64,000 nucleotides of DNA from Leptodactylus fallax (GCA_947044405.1 CAMRHE010000332.1:868001-932000), one strand, 5' to 3'. Shown: positions 39,592 to 52,415, counted from the first letter of the stretch. The notes: generated by a model from the sequence alone, not told the origin. Numbers and translations: made by a program.

Positions 39592-40588
39592 AAATCCACA
39601 AATTTGTCTCCTAAACAACAAACCACCTTGTGTCTTAAAAAACCATGGGCAAGCACCTTTTCCCCTAAAAAAAAGTTGAGTGTCAGCGCAGTGTATGGTT
39701 AAACTCGGAGTTTGTATCTTCTGCTTACCATCCGTTTTTCCATAGACATACATATCACTTTTACTTTGTCATAACTTCATCTGTGTTTGCCTTACGTTGC
39801 AGAAACACAGTTTTTCTTTGTTGCAGACTTTACTGTGTTTATTTGACCAAATCTAGTATTAGTTACAGAAGAAAATGGAAAATATCTAGAAAGCACTTAT
39901 ACTTCTCCCTTCTGCTCTGTCCACTCCTAGCTTCGGCTCAAAAAACTGCAGCAAAAAATGGTGATAATGTCTGTAAACCCCTTTGGAATATTAGGTAGAT
40001 AAATAACCTAGAACAATGGTTCTAGTGCCATATAAAAGAAGAGATACTCAACATAGATCTACCTTATTATTTCCAGAGATATCATCAGTTAAAAACATGG
40101 TTAGGCTTGGGAGCAGCTGTATATGAATAGGCCAGTCCCTACTGTGTTTTAAACCAATATCTTTAGACATAATACAGGTAGAATTGTGAGAATCTCATCC
40201 TTCCTATGACACCAGAAACATTGTTGTATGTTATATAGTGCCTGAGGTATTACTGCTTGAAGTGGCCCCCAGCTTGAGTTTTCCTGCCCCTTTGTACTCC
40301 TAATGAGAAGCTATATACAGATTACAGCCAGCAACAGAGAAATAAATTGATACAGACTGAACAGAAAGGTGATTTCAGCACAGGATTTCACAGAAAAGAG
40401 ACACAATCATTAAAAAATGATATTCTAAAATGTATTAATATTAGAAATGCTGCCAGAAAGTCAAAGGTTTTTGAAATTTTGGTATGCTTTCCCAAAGATG
40501 TTATTTGTGTGAGATTTCTGATGAGTAGAAATCTTTACAAATGTCAATCAATGGTATTAGCAGATCAATCAGCACTTGCCAGTTCAAT
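38770..40588. other. Duplicated spacer downstream of gene C
   Basis: Shared with unit 1 (14170-14610 and 16313-17727). It is AT-rich with poly-T and poly-A runs and a dispersed frog repeat near 39110-39200. No coding gene is seen, and I could not place a convincing polyadenylation signal for gene C. Confidence 0.35.
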
Positions 40589-43500
40589 TTATGTGGAACA
40601 ATTATTGTGACTGTATGTGTTTAGTACATAAATCATTTCCCTAAGTTCTGGGCACAAAAATGTCTTTTCCCCTTCATGACTTTTCTGATGTCTAACAACA
40701 TCCGATTTTTTGTAAAAACATTTCTCACATTGTGAGCATGAATATGGCTTCTCCCCCGTGTGAATTCTTTGATGTCTAACAAGATCTGATTTTTGGTAAA
40801 AACATTTCCCACATTCTGAACATGAATATGGCTTCTCCCCTGTGTGAGTTCTCTGATGTATAACAAGATCTGATTTTTGGCCAAAACATTTCCCACATTC
40901 TGAGCATGTGAATTGACTCCTACTCACTCCTGTGTGAATTCTTTGATGTTTAACAAGATCTGATTTTTGGTAACAACATTTCCCACATTCTGAACATACA
41001 TATGGTTTCTCCCCTGTATGAGTTCTTTGATGGTTAATAAGATTTGATTTTTGTGCAAAACATTTTTCACATTCTGAACATGAATATGGTTTCTCCCCTG
41101 TGTGAGTTCTCTGATGTCTTACAACATCTGATTTCAAATAAAAACTTTTCCCACATTCTGAACATGAAAATGGCTTCTCCCCTGTGTGAGTCCTCCCATG
41201 GCTAATAAGACTTGATATTTGTGAAAAACATTTCCCACATTCTGAACATGAATATGGTTTCTCCCCGCTGTGAATTCTCTCATGTCTAACCAGATCTGCT
41301 TTTTGATAAAAACATTTTCCACATTCTGCACATGAAAATGGCCTTTTCCCTGTGTGAATTCTCTGATGTGTGATAAGGCTTGTTTTAGTAGTAAAACATT
41401 TCCCACATTCTGAACATAAAAATTGCTTTTTTCTCGTGTGCCCTCTTTGATGTCTAACAAGATCTGATCCTTTTAAAAACAATTTCCCACATTCTGAACA
41501 TGAAAATGGTTTCTCTCCTGTGTGAATTGTTAGATGTTTCACAAGATCTGATTTTTTGTTAAAACATTTTCCACATTCTGTACATGAATATGTTTTTTCC
41601 CCCGTGTGAATTATTTGATGGTTAATAAGATTTGATTTTCGTACAAAACCTTTCTCACATTCTGAACATGAATATGGCTTCTCCCCGCTGTGAATTCTCT
41701 GATGTTTAACAAGATCTGATTTTTGATAAAAACATTTTCCACATTCTGAACATGAAAATGGCTTCTCCCCTGTATGAATTTTTTTATGGCTAATAAGACT
41801 TGATATTTGTGCAAAACATTTTCCACATTCTGGACATGAATATGGCTTCTCTCCTGTATGAATTCTCTGATGTTTTACAAGATCTGATTTTTGATAAAAA
41901 CATTTCCCACATTCTGAACATGAAAATGACTTTTCTTCTGTATGAATTCTTTGATGTTTCACAAGATCTGATCTTTTGTTAAAACATTTCCCACATTCTG
42001 AACATGAATGAGTCTTTTCCCCTTTGTGAAGTCTTTGATAGCTGTGGATTTTAGTTTGCTTCTCAGTCTGGGATGGATCAGAAGATAGGACCTGTATAGA
42101 AGGATCAGATGATGGATCAGAAGATAGGACCTGTATAGAAGGATCAGATGATGGATCAGAAGATCGGACCTGTATAGAAGGATCAGATGATAGATCTTTG
42201 CTGTGAAGGGCTGAGGGTATATCTGGGATAATGACATGTTCTTCATATGTATCTTGTGTGATACCACCATCATCTGCTCTATAATCTGTAGATATGAGAT
42301 GTCCCTCTGAGCTCCTGGTACAGTCATCTGCCAAGATAAAAATTGATTATTATTTTTGAATAATAATACCAGAATTTTATATTGACATTTTAGAACATTT
42401 CAATGTAACATTACAAGGCATGTAGCAAAATTCAACTACGATGATGGTGACAAAACAGATGACACTGTAACAATAGACCTCAGATCGAGGACCAGTAGAT
42501 GATGATGTTCGGCCACCGGGCTGTTCTCCTCTTCTGTCTTGCAGCCCCCATCTTCCTAGGTCCATGTGTCGCTGCTCCTGTCACCTCTCTTCTAGTGAAA
42601 TGCTCAGTGGAGAACCACAAAGGCCCCTGTGAGTCACTGCTATTAAATAGTATCGGTCTTACATACTTCCAGACTATATGCACTTTAGCACAGACTGGAC
42701 ATAGGGGAGTGGCAGCATGACTATGTACATTGTGAAATGGCTGTCATAGCAATGGATCGCCGCTTCCAAATTTCGTTCCAGGGACTGCTGATCCTTCAAA
42801 AAAATGGACACCGCTGGGAAAATGGCACCTCGATCCGAGGCGCTGGAGTCTTAATGCCCGTGATCATTAGCACCAGGTCTTTGCTGTATAATACAGCAGA
42901 GACCGGGCGGCTATGGCTGATGGCCACCATACTTAAATACCTAACATCCGTTGTAATAGTATGTCAGGGATACATTTCAAAAGTGTGTGTAAATATTAGA
43001 AATTACTATTACACTTTATTTAACACCACAAAACATATAAAATAACATATTTTGTATCGCCATAACAACCCAAACAATACAGTGAACACAATATTTATAG
43101 TGATTGCCAAATGATTTAAATAAAATTGTATCGGTATTGAGAATTACGATACTATTGGTATCGTATCAAACTCAAAAAGTCTAACCTTTACTGTGTCCAA
43201 GACTAAGAACAGGCAATTTAATTACACTACATGGCGCTCTTTTTGTACATATCTTGCGTAATATGCTAATTTTATTTTCTTGCCAAAGTGCCAAAACCCA
43301 AAAAATTACCTTAATTTTTTTTGGCCCCGAAAAGCCTTCAATAAAATTTGCTCTGTTTTTGACTTGACAACTTTCTGGGAAGGTCTCTCCAGTTGTATTA
43401 AGGATGATTTGGCTGGTAGAGACCTACAGCTTTCCTGGATGCCTTAAATACTTTGGCCACTCACATAAACCTACCTTTTAGAGAACATTCTAGAGAAGCT

Positions 43501-46500
43501 GCATGGAAAAAGAGGGTTTAGAGACTTGCTCCTTCCTTCCAGAGGCCTCTCCTGACCCCCACCCACCACTCCTGAAGATGAAGATGCAGCAAGTAGTTTT
43601 CCGATCACATCTCTGTTTCTGGCTTCTGCGGGCAATGTGATTCATCCAGCCATTGATTGGTAATATAGGGCAAATTGTCAACTGGGGTCCTCACTACAGC
43701 ACCAGTTGCCTTACAGAGTTTTGAACATCTTGTCCACCTCCTTTGGACCGGTCTGGTCTTCCACCACAGAAAGTATCATATGTAGACATCTTCACTAAAG
43801 AAGAGCTTGCCACTTTCCCTGACTGAAACTCAAGCTATGTCTGAGTATGTTCAGGAGAACCTCAAGAAGGGGTTTATCTGGAAGTCCGCCTCCTCAGCTG
43901 GAGCTGGATTCTTCTTTGTTCTGAAAAAAGACATTACTCTACGCCCATGTATCAAATATCGTAAACTTAAATAAATAAAATCACAGACAAAATCAAATAT
44001 CTGTTTTCTCTGATCTCCAAACTTTTTGACAAGATCTGTGGGTCTTTGCGAAGTTATAATAGAATTCACATTCACCATGCTGATGAATAGAAGGCTGCCC
44101 TCAACACTCAGGATGGATACTATAAATACCTGGTAATGCCCTTTGGTGTATGCAACACTAAGCCAGACTTCCAGGAATTCGTGAGTGACATCTTCAAAGA
44201 TATTGTCTATGTGCATGGCATTCTAATTTACTCATCTGATGGTCTTTCAGCAAATCATTTATATGCCAAACTGGAAAAATGCATATTTGAAAACATCTTT
44301 TTTGGGATATATTGTATCTGATTATGGTCTCCAGATGGAGCAAGAAAGCCTTACAGCGATATTGAATTGGCCTCGTTCACAGGGCCCATGTTCTATACAA
44401 AGGTTTATTGACTTGGCCAACTTCTATAGGCAATTTATTCCAGGGTTCTCTGCACTTGCAGCTCTAATAACTGCTCTAATGAACATTAAGATTTAGACCC
44501 CAGAGGCCGAGAATGCCTTCCAAGAATTGAAAAGAAGTTTTGCTTAAGCCATTATTTTAAGACACCCTGATGTATCCATGCAATTCTTCTTGGAGGTTTA
44601 CGCCTGCTCCATGGGAACACAAAAGGAAAACTTTGTTACTTGTGGCTTTTTCTCAAAACTCTTCACCCCAAATGAGAGAAGAGTTATTGACCATGAAACT
44701 CACCCTGGAAGAGTGGAGATATCTGCTAGTTGGTGCAGCTCATCCAGTGATCCAGATGGGCGCTCTTCTTCACTCGATTTAATTTTCTGCTCTTTTTCCA
44801 TCCAGCTGAGTAAAACGCCTAGGCTGATGCTCTCTCTCGGTCCTTTAAGATTATTGATCAGGAAAATGATGCATTGACCCTTTTTGCGTGTTCTCGGTAG
44901 CACCAATTTAACTGAAGGATATCCTTCCTGGTAAAACCTTTGTTCATTGAGTCAAAAGGAAAAGAGTGCTATCGTGGGGACACAGTTATAAACTTGGCGG
45001 CCATCCTGGAGTACAGAAAAGTTTCGTTATTTTCTAGTCAATTCTGGTGGCCTACTCTCTCCCAAGATGAAAAAGATTGTGTGTCAGCATGCCTTACGTT
45101 TACATGGGCTACACTACACACAGTCTCTGACAGAAGGATTAAATTCAGAGATTCTGGAAAGTTGTTTGTGGTCTTCTGGATGTAAAATTAGGCTTCTCCT
45201 CAGGCTACCACCCTCAATCCGTCAAGTGGACCAAATCCGTCACTTCATCTCCTTACAACAAAATAATTAGGTTCATCTTCTTCCATGGTGTGATGATTCT
45301 GCTTAAATATGGCTATAACTCAAAGCTGTATTTTGGTCTCTGGGTAGCGTATCTCTTTATTCATAAGGTGCGCAGCCATAATCATAGGTATGTTGCCAAT
45401 AGTGGCCGGACTGGAACAATAGGGCTTTGTATCCATCCCAGCAGGGCTCCATTGAATTCCTACACAGTCCTGGCTGATCAAACAAACATGCATTGTGCAG
45501 GTAGATCAGACCTGGTTGATAACATTGTATCATTCCACTTGGTCTCAGCTCTTTACAAAGAATCTGGACTTGAGTGCATTAATCCATCAGACTTGCTGTT
45601 GTTGATGACCTCATTCTGGGTGGTGTCATCAAGGGTATAAGAGATGAGGTAAGAGGCCAGTGGGAGAGTTATTACAGACCATCACAGACTACAGGAGAAT
45701 ACAGAGTTTTTACAGACAGACCACAAGAGAGTGACCACTGTGAAGAGCATGCAGGCTGGATTATTGTATTGATGCCACATGCTGAGAAGCCTCCACTGGT
45801 TATTCACACATGACAGAGCAGGTGTGAGTGTTGGACTATAGAGCCACATCAAGGAGATGCGTGGTAAAGTAATTATTTCACCTTTATTCCCTTTTATTTT
45901 AAGTACTGTATATTGTAACTAGTAACTGTTAATGCTTGCATATATCTGCATATCTGTTCTGAACTGCGTGTGTTAGATGTTAATACCGACCCATTTAGGC
46001 GTTAATAAATATATAAAATTTAGAAAGCTTGTCTTGTATTTATCTTGTGGACCCAACACTCACTGGAGGTGAGTGTGGTTTTATATGAAAGAAGACTCAG
46101 GTGTGAGCCAAAGCGGTGTTGGCGCACTGAGGATCTTTCACACATGGGCATATCTTTGTTACAATAATCACTCTGGGGAGTCAACAGGTAGTTCACCTTT
46201 TCATATCATATATTGCTTGCATCCTAGAGTACCTCATCCTGTGCCACCTTCCGCTGAGGTTCCCGCTGCTAACTCCGCATCTGGGAATATTCTACAAATC
46301 TGGTAGCAAACTCAGTCAGTTCTGAACCAAGCTGCTGGTTTTGTTAAAAAAAAATATGTAGACCAGAAGCGAAGATTACCATCTCAGTTTTCTCGTGGAG
46401 ATAAAGTCTGACTTTCATCTAAGAACATTCAGATGAAGATCCCTTCATATAAATTTTCTCCACGGTTCCTTGGATCCTTTGAAGTTTTAAGACAAATGAA

Positions 46501-49500
46501 CCCTTTGACCTACAAGTTGCAACTTCCATCAAGTGTCTGCATCCTTAAGTCTTTAATGAGTCTCTCTCAAGTCATTGATCCTCAAAAGATTTTCCAGGAC
46601 TTCTGCTCATATCCATCAGGCCCTGAAGATAACTTTGAAGTAAAGGAGATTCTAGACTGTAAGAAGGTTAGAAGAATTTTCTACCTAGTGGACTGGAAAG
46701 GTTTTGGCCCTTAAGAGATGTCCTGGGATCCTGCACAGAATATCAATGTCTCTGCCCTTCTCAATAAATTTCTTCTCTGCTCTCGACCTAAGAAAATGGG
46801 GCGTAAAGGGAGGGTACTATAACACCAGCGCTCTGTACTCACCGGCGTACTATATATTTTGGCAGACACTGCCACTAGCTTACCTCTGATTCACATTATG
46901 CGGTTCTTGATTCTCATTCTGCTGTGTACTCCTGCTGCTAGGTAAGCCCATAGGTTGGGCGTGCCCATCCTTCCTTGCAACTTGCAGGATTTACAAGTAT
47001 ACCAGTGAGCTCTCCTCAGCCATCACAAACAGCTCCCACCTATTTTAGCCTGATCTGTCCTCTGCTTAGTACCTGATCAATATTGGATCTTATACTGCTG
47101 TTAGTTTATTGACCTTAGCTTGTTTACTGACTACTCTATTGATCCTGATCCTGTTCTGTTGTCTTCCTGTGTATGACCTTTGCATGTCCTTGACTTATGA
47201 ATTTGAGCTGCCCGTCCTGAGCACTACTTAGACAACACCCTCAGGAATAGCCCAAGGTTAAACCAATTAGCTGGCAAAACAGGTCCACAATAAATCCAAT
47301 TGAAAGAAATACATAAGCCAAACAAATGTTACAACTGGATATCCAAATATAATGTGAAGAGGCCCCTATTTAATGATCACCACTCACCTGTGCGGTCACC
47401 TGTAGGAATGTCCTCCTTACACTCCTCATCTCCCCTCACATATGTCTCCGGAGCATTAATATTCTTCAGATCTTCACCCACATACAAAAGCTGTGAAGGA
47501 AATATTGTAAAAGTCACCAGACGGATGGAGAAGTCACGTGGGAGGTTTTATAGGAGAAGAAAAGATCATTCATTATCATGACCACCAAAACTGACAGCAG
47601 GAGTTATCTGAGCAAATAGCTGCAGGTCTCCTGGATAAATCCACCATGTTGGCTCCTTATTCCAACCAGCAGCCTCCATAGCCAGAAAACTGTGAGAAGA
47701 TCCAGACAACATGTCATGTCTATGGTCAGCTTTATCCTGCCATCTCCACCTTTCTCATTACACAAGTAGGAAACATCTAATACTGTGGGATAAAACCAGA
47801 CTGACCCCGAGACCTTCACAGCCCTTCTACAGGGCAGAGGGAAGATTTCATGTCACCTTATCTCCATCTACCTGATCATCCTGGGGAAAGACATTTTCTT
47901 CCTTACAATCCTGTGCTAGAAGAGGACTGGGACATCTCTCCGCTGATGTTCTCTTACTGGATGGAACTGGAGGAAACACATACAGGGACTGAATTCATTC
48001 TTTCCATACAGATAATGAGAGGCCGTGTGTATTTAGTCATGTCTATTACCTGCTGATGTGAGGGGCTGCTGATCCTCCATCATCACCTCCTTGTACACAT
48101 CTTTGTGTCCTTCTAAATACTCCCACTCCTCCATGGAGAAATAGACAGTGACATCCTGACACCTTATAGGAACCTGACAACACAATGATACAGTCATCAC
48201 CAGATCCCTTCATAGCTCCTGTATAATGTCCCAGCATTCCCAGCAGTGTCACCTCTCCAGTCAGCAGCTCAATCATCTTGTTGGTGAGTTCTAGGATCTT
48301 CTGTCCATTGATCTCCTCATGTATCAGGGAGTGAGGTGGAGGCCCCGGGATTGGGCTCAGGGTTCTCCCCCATCCTTCAGACACAGGAGCCTGACAGCGC
48401 CCACTAGAGGTCTTCTTCACTACTGTGTAATCCTGGTTATGGGGAGACACATTAGTAAATATCACTACATACATGTCCAGAGTCCCTCACCTCTCCAGTC
48501 ATATCATCTGTTATTACTATAGATAAGAATGTAATGTGACATCATCAGAATCTCTCACCTCTCCAGTCATATCATCTGTTATTACTATAGATAACAATGA
48601 TGTAACGTGACATCATCAGAATCTCTCACCTCTCCAGTCATATCATCTGTTATTACTATAGATAAGAATTATGTAACGTGACATCATCAGAATCTCTCAC
48701 CTCTCCGGTCATATCATCTGTTATTACTATAGATAAGAATGATGTAATGTGACATCATCAGAATCTCTCACCTCTCCAGTCATATCATCTGTTATTACTA
48801 TAGATAAGAATGATGTAATGTGACATCATCAGAATCTCTCACCTCTCCAGTCATATCATCTGTTATTACTATAGATAAGAATGATGTAATGTGACATCAT
48901 CAGAATCTCTCACCTCTCCAGTCATATCATCTGTTATTACTATAGATAAGAATGATGTAATGTGACATCATCAGAATCTCTCACCTCTCCAGTCATATCA
49001 TCTGTTATTACTATAGATAAGAATGATGTAATGTGACATCATCAGACTCTCTCACCTCTCCAGTCATATCATCTGTTATTACTATAGATAAGAATGATGT
49101 AATGTGACATCATCAGACTCTCTCACCTCTCCAGTCATATCATCTGTTATTACTATAGATAAGAATGATGTAATGTGACATCATCAGACTCTCTCACCTC
49201 TCCAGTCATATCATCTGTTATTACTATAGATAAGAATGATGTAATGTGACATCATCAGAATCTCTCACCTCTCCGGTCATATCATCTGTTATTACTATAG
49301 ATAAGAATGATGACATGTGACATCATCAGAATCTCTCACCTCTCCAGTCATATCATCTGTTATTACTATAGATAAGAATGATGTAATGTGACATCATCAG
49401 ACTCTCTCACCTCTCCAGTCATATCATCTGTTATTACTATAGATAAGAATGATGTAATGTGACATCATCAGAATCTCTCACCTCTCCGGTCATATCATCT

Positions 49501-49988
49501 GTTATTACTATAGATAAGAATGATGTAATGTGACATCATCAGAATCTCTCACCTCTCCAGTCATATCATCTGTTATTACTATAGATAAGAATGATGTAAT
49601 GTGACATCATCAGAATCTCTCACCTCTCCAGTCATATCATCTGTTATTACTATAGATAAGAATGATGTAATGTGACATCATCAGAATCTCTCACCTCTCC
49701 GGTCATATCATCTGTTATTACTATAGATAAGAATGATGTAATGTGACATCATCAGAATCTCTCACCTCTCCAGTCATATCATCTGTTATTACTATAGATA
49801 AGAATGATGTAATGTGACATCATCAGAATCTCTCACCTCTCCAGTCATATCATCTGTTATTACTATAGATAAGAATGATGTAATGTGACATCATCAGAAT
49901 CTCTCACCTCTCCAGTAAGCTGGTACAGTATCTCTAGGGTGAGATGTATTAGACTTTCTGCCATCTTGCCTCTGTCTCTCTCCATCAT
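40589..49988 (-). CDS. KRAB-type C2H2 zinc-finger protein C, 16 fingers
   Basis: Minus-strand six-exon model: 49985 (or 49988)-49908, 48432-48253, 48173-48050, 47966-47872, 47490-47388 and 42327-40589, in frame with GT-AG junctions, 772 or 773 aa. Two ATGs stand in tandem at the start. The N-terminal region and KRAB-like box match gene B. After these is an in-frame threefold repeat of [13 protein letters not shown] sequence (36-bp units, about 42190-42073), present once in A'. Sixteen complete C2H2 fingers follow, from about residue 302, with an unusual longer linker (TGVSRSQF) between fingers 13 and 14 and a degenerate last half finger. The 5.1-kb intron 5 holds a dead gypsy element and intron 1 a 20-unit 71-bp array. 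It is a likely nuclear DNA-binding protein with an unknown target. Joining exons 1-5 to the distant finger exon is inferred from phase and orientation. Confidence 0.85.
42073..42190 (-). repeat. 36-bp in-frame coding tandem repeat in gene C
   Basis: Three copies of a 36-bp unit (core GGACCTGTATAGAAGGATCA on the plus strand) encode repeated [13 protein letters not shown] segments just before the finger array. A' and the finger exons of A and B have a single counterpart. Confidence 0.85.
42874..43769. other. Intron 5 of gene C, non-coding part
   Basis: Beyond the end of the duplication the sequence is unique in this window. I see no gene. It contains a short palindromic stretch near 43133-43170 (around ATACTATTGGTATCGTAT) and AT-rich DNA. 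It may include the truncated 5' part of the gypsy element. Confidence 0.3.
43770..46830 (+). pseudogene. Ty3/gypsy chromovirus-type pol remnant
   Basis: Order: reverse transcriptase start ([19 protein letters not shown], about 43820-43875; [12 protein letters not shown]), [10 protein letters not shown] (about 44130-44160), then [11 protein letters not shown] where the catalytic YxDD motif should be, so the active site is deleted. Next come [16 protein letters not shown], an RNase H-like block ([13 protein letters not shown]), integrase pieces (SSGYHPQSV near 45220; [17 protein letters not shown] near 46165-46215), and a C-terminal chromodomain ([20 protein letters not shown], about 46640-46700). 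Frames are broken many times. A stretch at about 45290-46070 inside the integrase region is not recognisable and may be a nested insertion. It lies antisense in intron 5 of gene C. Confidence 0.8.
46831..47290 (+). repeat. Probable 3' LTR-like tail of the gypsy remnant
   Basis: This sequence directly follows the chromodomain stop and begins near TACTATAACACCAGCGCTC. It is rich in CTG and TGACC motifs, as in gypsy 3' ends, but the matching 5' LTR was not found, so the call is positional. Confidence 0.4.
48491..49916 (-). repeat. 71-bp intronic minisatellite of gene C
   Basis: About 20 units of 71 bp (one is 3 bp short), in the same orientation as gene C and starting at its exon-1 end at 49908-49916. 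Each unit repeats the donor (plus strand CTCACCTCTCC). It is the longest of the four intronic arrays. Variant units share substitutions (AGACTCTC versus AGAATCTC; CTCCGGTC versus CTCCAGTC) in patterns that suggest block duplication. Confidence 0.95.
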
Positions 49989-50483
49989 TGATGGGTCAAT
50001 CAGGACAATTATTTTGTATGTCCACTCCTGTATTTTAAGGACCTGAATGTAAAAAAAAAAAAATAACTACTGGAAAAAATAAGATACAACATGTGAAGAG
50101 ATAATAAAGTGCAGCTGTTGTATATTCTCTCTTTGTATAGTGGAACATGAGATGAATGGCTTTTTAAATTACATTATACAATTATTAATATTCTATAGTT
50201 TGTCACATATTCACTTTCATAGGAATGAATGACTGGCTCTGTAATGAATTGCCTTTGTTGTCAACCATGAAACAGAGTCAAAGCAGGAGTCGGACTGTGG
50301 AAAAATAGAGGAGTCTGAGGTCTCGCTTACCGACTCCCCAGTCCTGGTCCACATTACTGCCGACATGCACAGCTCTGACTCAGGTCAGTATAAAAGCATA
50401 TTTATTTTATAGCCCTTCCCTCCTGATGGAAATGTCATTTTTAATCCTGGACAACCCCTTTAAAGGGAGTCTATACTAATATA
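49989..50483 (-). other. 5' region of gene C coding exon 1 and flanking intron
   Basis: On the minus strand TTACATTCAG ends at 50043, giving an acceptor and an exon start at 50042. The exon has a longer 5' leader before the tandem ATGs than in A or B. The rest, up to the Tc1 element, contains no gene. Confidence 0.45.
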
Positions 50484-52096
50484 CAGTACAGACCAAAAGT
50501 TTGGACACACCTTCTCATTATAAGAGTTTTCTGTATTTTCATGACTATAAAAACTGTAGATTCACACTGAAGGCATCAAAACTATGAATTATCACATGTG
50601 GAATTATATACTTAACAAAAAAGTGTGAAACAACTGAAAATATGTCTTATATTCTAGGTTCTTCAAAGTAGCCACCTTTTGCTTTGATTGCTGCTTTGCA
50701 CACTCTTGGCATTCTCTTGATGAGCTTCAAGAGGTAGTCACCTGAAATGGTCTTCCAACAGTCTTGAAGGAGTTCCCAGAGATGCTTAGCACTTGTTGGC
50801 CCTTTTGCCTTCACTCTCCGGTCCAGCTCACCCCAAACCATCTGGATTGGGTTCAGGTCTGGTGACTGTGGAGGCCAGGTCATCTGGCGTAGCACCCATC
50901 ACTCTCCTTCTTGGTCAAATAGCCCTTACACAGTCTGGAGGTGTGTTTGGGGTCATTGTCCTGTTGAAAAATAAATGATGGTCCAACTAAACGCAAACCG
51001 GATAGAATAGCATGCCGCTGCAAGATGCTGTGGTAACCATGCTGGTTCAGTATTCCTTCAATTTTGAATAAATCCCCAACAGGGTCACCAGCAAAGCACC
51101 CCCACACCATCACACCTCCTCCTCCATGCTTCACGGTGGGAACCAGGCATGTAGAGTCCATTCCTTCACCTTTTCTGCGTCGCACAAAGACACGGTGGTT
51201 GGAACCAAAGATCTCAAATTTGGACTCCTCAGACCAAAGCCCAGATTTCCACAGGTCTAATGTCCATTCCTTGTGTTCTTCTTCTGCTTGTTGCCTGTCC
51301 TTAGCAGTGGTTTCCTAGCAGCTATTTTACCATGAAGGCCTGCTGCACACAGTCTCCTCTTAACAGTTGTTGTAGAGATGTGTCTGCTGCTAGAACTCTG
51401 TGTGGCATTGACCTGGTCTCTAATCTGAGCTGCTGATAACCTGCGATTTCTGAGGCTGGTGACTCGGATGAACTTATCCTCCGCAGCAGAGGTGACTCTT
51501 GGTCTTCCTTTCCTGGGGCGGTCCTCATGTGAGCCAGTTTCTTTGTAGCGCTTGATGGTTTTGGCCACTGCACTTGGGGACACTTTCAAAGTTTTCCCAA
51601 TTTTTCGGACTGACTGACCTTCATTTCTTAAAGTAATGATGGCCACTCGTTTTTCTTTACTTAACTGCTTTTTTCTTGCCATAATACAAATTCTAACACT
51701 CCATTCAGTAGGACTATCAGCTGTGTATCCACCTGACTTCTGAACAACACAACTGATGGTCCCAACCCCATTTATAAGGCAAGAAATCCCACTTATTAAA
51801 CCTGACAGGGCACACCTGTGAAGTGAAAACCATTTCAGGTGACTACCTATTGAAGCTCATCAAGAGAATGCCAAGAGTGTGCAAAGCAGTAATCAAAGCA
51901 AAAGGTGGCTACTTTGAAGAACCTAGAATATAAGACATATTTTCAGTTGTTTCACACTTTTTTGTTAAGTATATAATTCCACATGTGATAATTCATAGTT
52001 TTGATGCCTTCAGTGTGAATCTACAATTTTTATAGTCATGAAAATACAGAAAACTCTTGGAATGAGAAGGTGTGTCCAAACTTTTGGTCTGTACTG
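50484..52096 (-). mobile_element. Tc1 transposon (Tc1-c) in the gene C 5' intron
   Basis: 1613 bp, TA on each side (50482-50483 and 52097-52098), ends CAGTACAGACCAAAAGTTTG and its complement. The terminal inverted repeats are unusually long, about 265 bp (50484-50752 and 51828-52096), and include the last codons of the transposase. This resembles a Tc1 family known from many fishes, lampreys and frogs, judged from memory of the terminal sequence. Confidence 0.9.
50647..51682 (-). pseudogene. Tc1-c transposase, two frameshifts
   Basis: It starts MARKKQLSKEKRVAIITLRN at 51682, with a helix-turn-helix (SVRKIGKTLKVSPSAVAKTI) and a GRPR hook (PRKGRPRV). A deletion near 51280 shifts the frame before the first catalytic Asp region. 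The middle part (50880-51185) holds GGGGVMVWGCFAGD and FQQDNDPKHTS, with the second Asp. A second shift near 50890 separates the Glu region, SPDLNPIQMVWGELDRR (about 50860-50810). The gene ends at 50647. Otherwise full length. Confidence 0.88.
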
Positions 52097-52200
52097 TATA
52101 TACATATAATATACACATATATACACACACATATATAATATACACATATATACACACACACATACCTCCACCTGTACAATATATATACACACACACATAC
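52097..52200. repeat. TA/CA microsatellite
   Basis: Alternating TATA and CACA runs lie between Tc1-c and the promoter-like block. They correspond to the TG/TA-rich start of the 5' intron in genes A and B. Confidence 0.8.
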
Positions 52201-52415
52201 CTCCTCCTGTACAGCTGTATATATACTTCATCTGGGGTTACAGGACCTGTGTGTGATGTCACTGTCATGTGATCCTATCTGTGGGAGGAGTCAAGTGATC
52301 ACATGATGAGGTGTTACCAGGTTACTGCTCAGTGTATACAGGACTCTGCTGTGCTGGTTGTGGTCGGTGCTGGATGAGCTGAAGTGTACGTGTCAGGATC
52401 AGGATGTAGTTACAA
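52201..52415 (-). promoter_or_regulatory. Putative promoter / noncoding first exon of gene C
   Basis: Reverse-strand copy of the block at 6609-6806. On the minus strand it ends ACAGGAGGAG followed by the donor GTATGTGTG (intron from 52200). Conserved features are GAAGTATATATAC, GGATCACATGACA and CTCCTCCCAC. Orientation agrees with gene C, and the intron to coding exon 1 would be about 2.2 kb, mostly Tc1-c. Confidence 0.5.

Noticed and set aside
43851..44216. Minus-strand open frame opposite the gypsy reverse transcriptase
   Set aside because: It is antisense to recognisable pol sequence and has no domain of its own.
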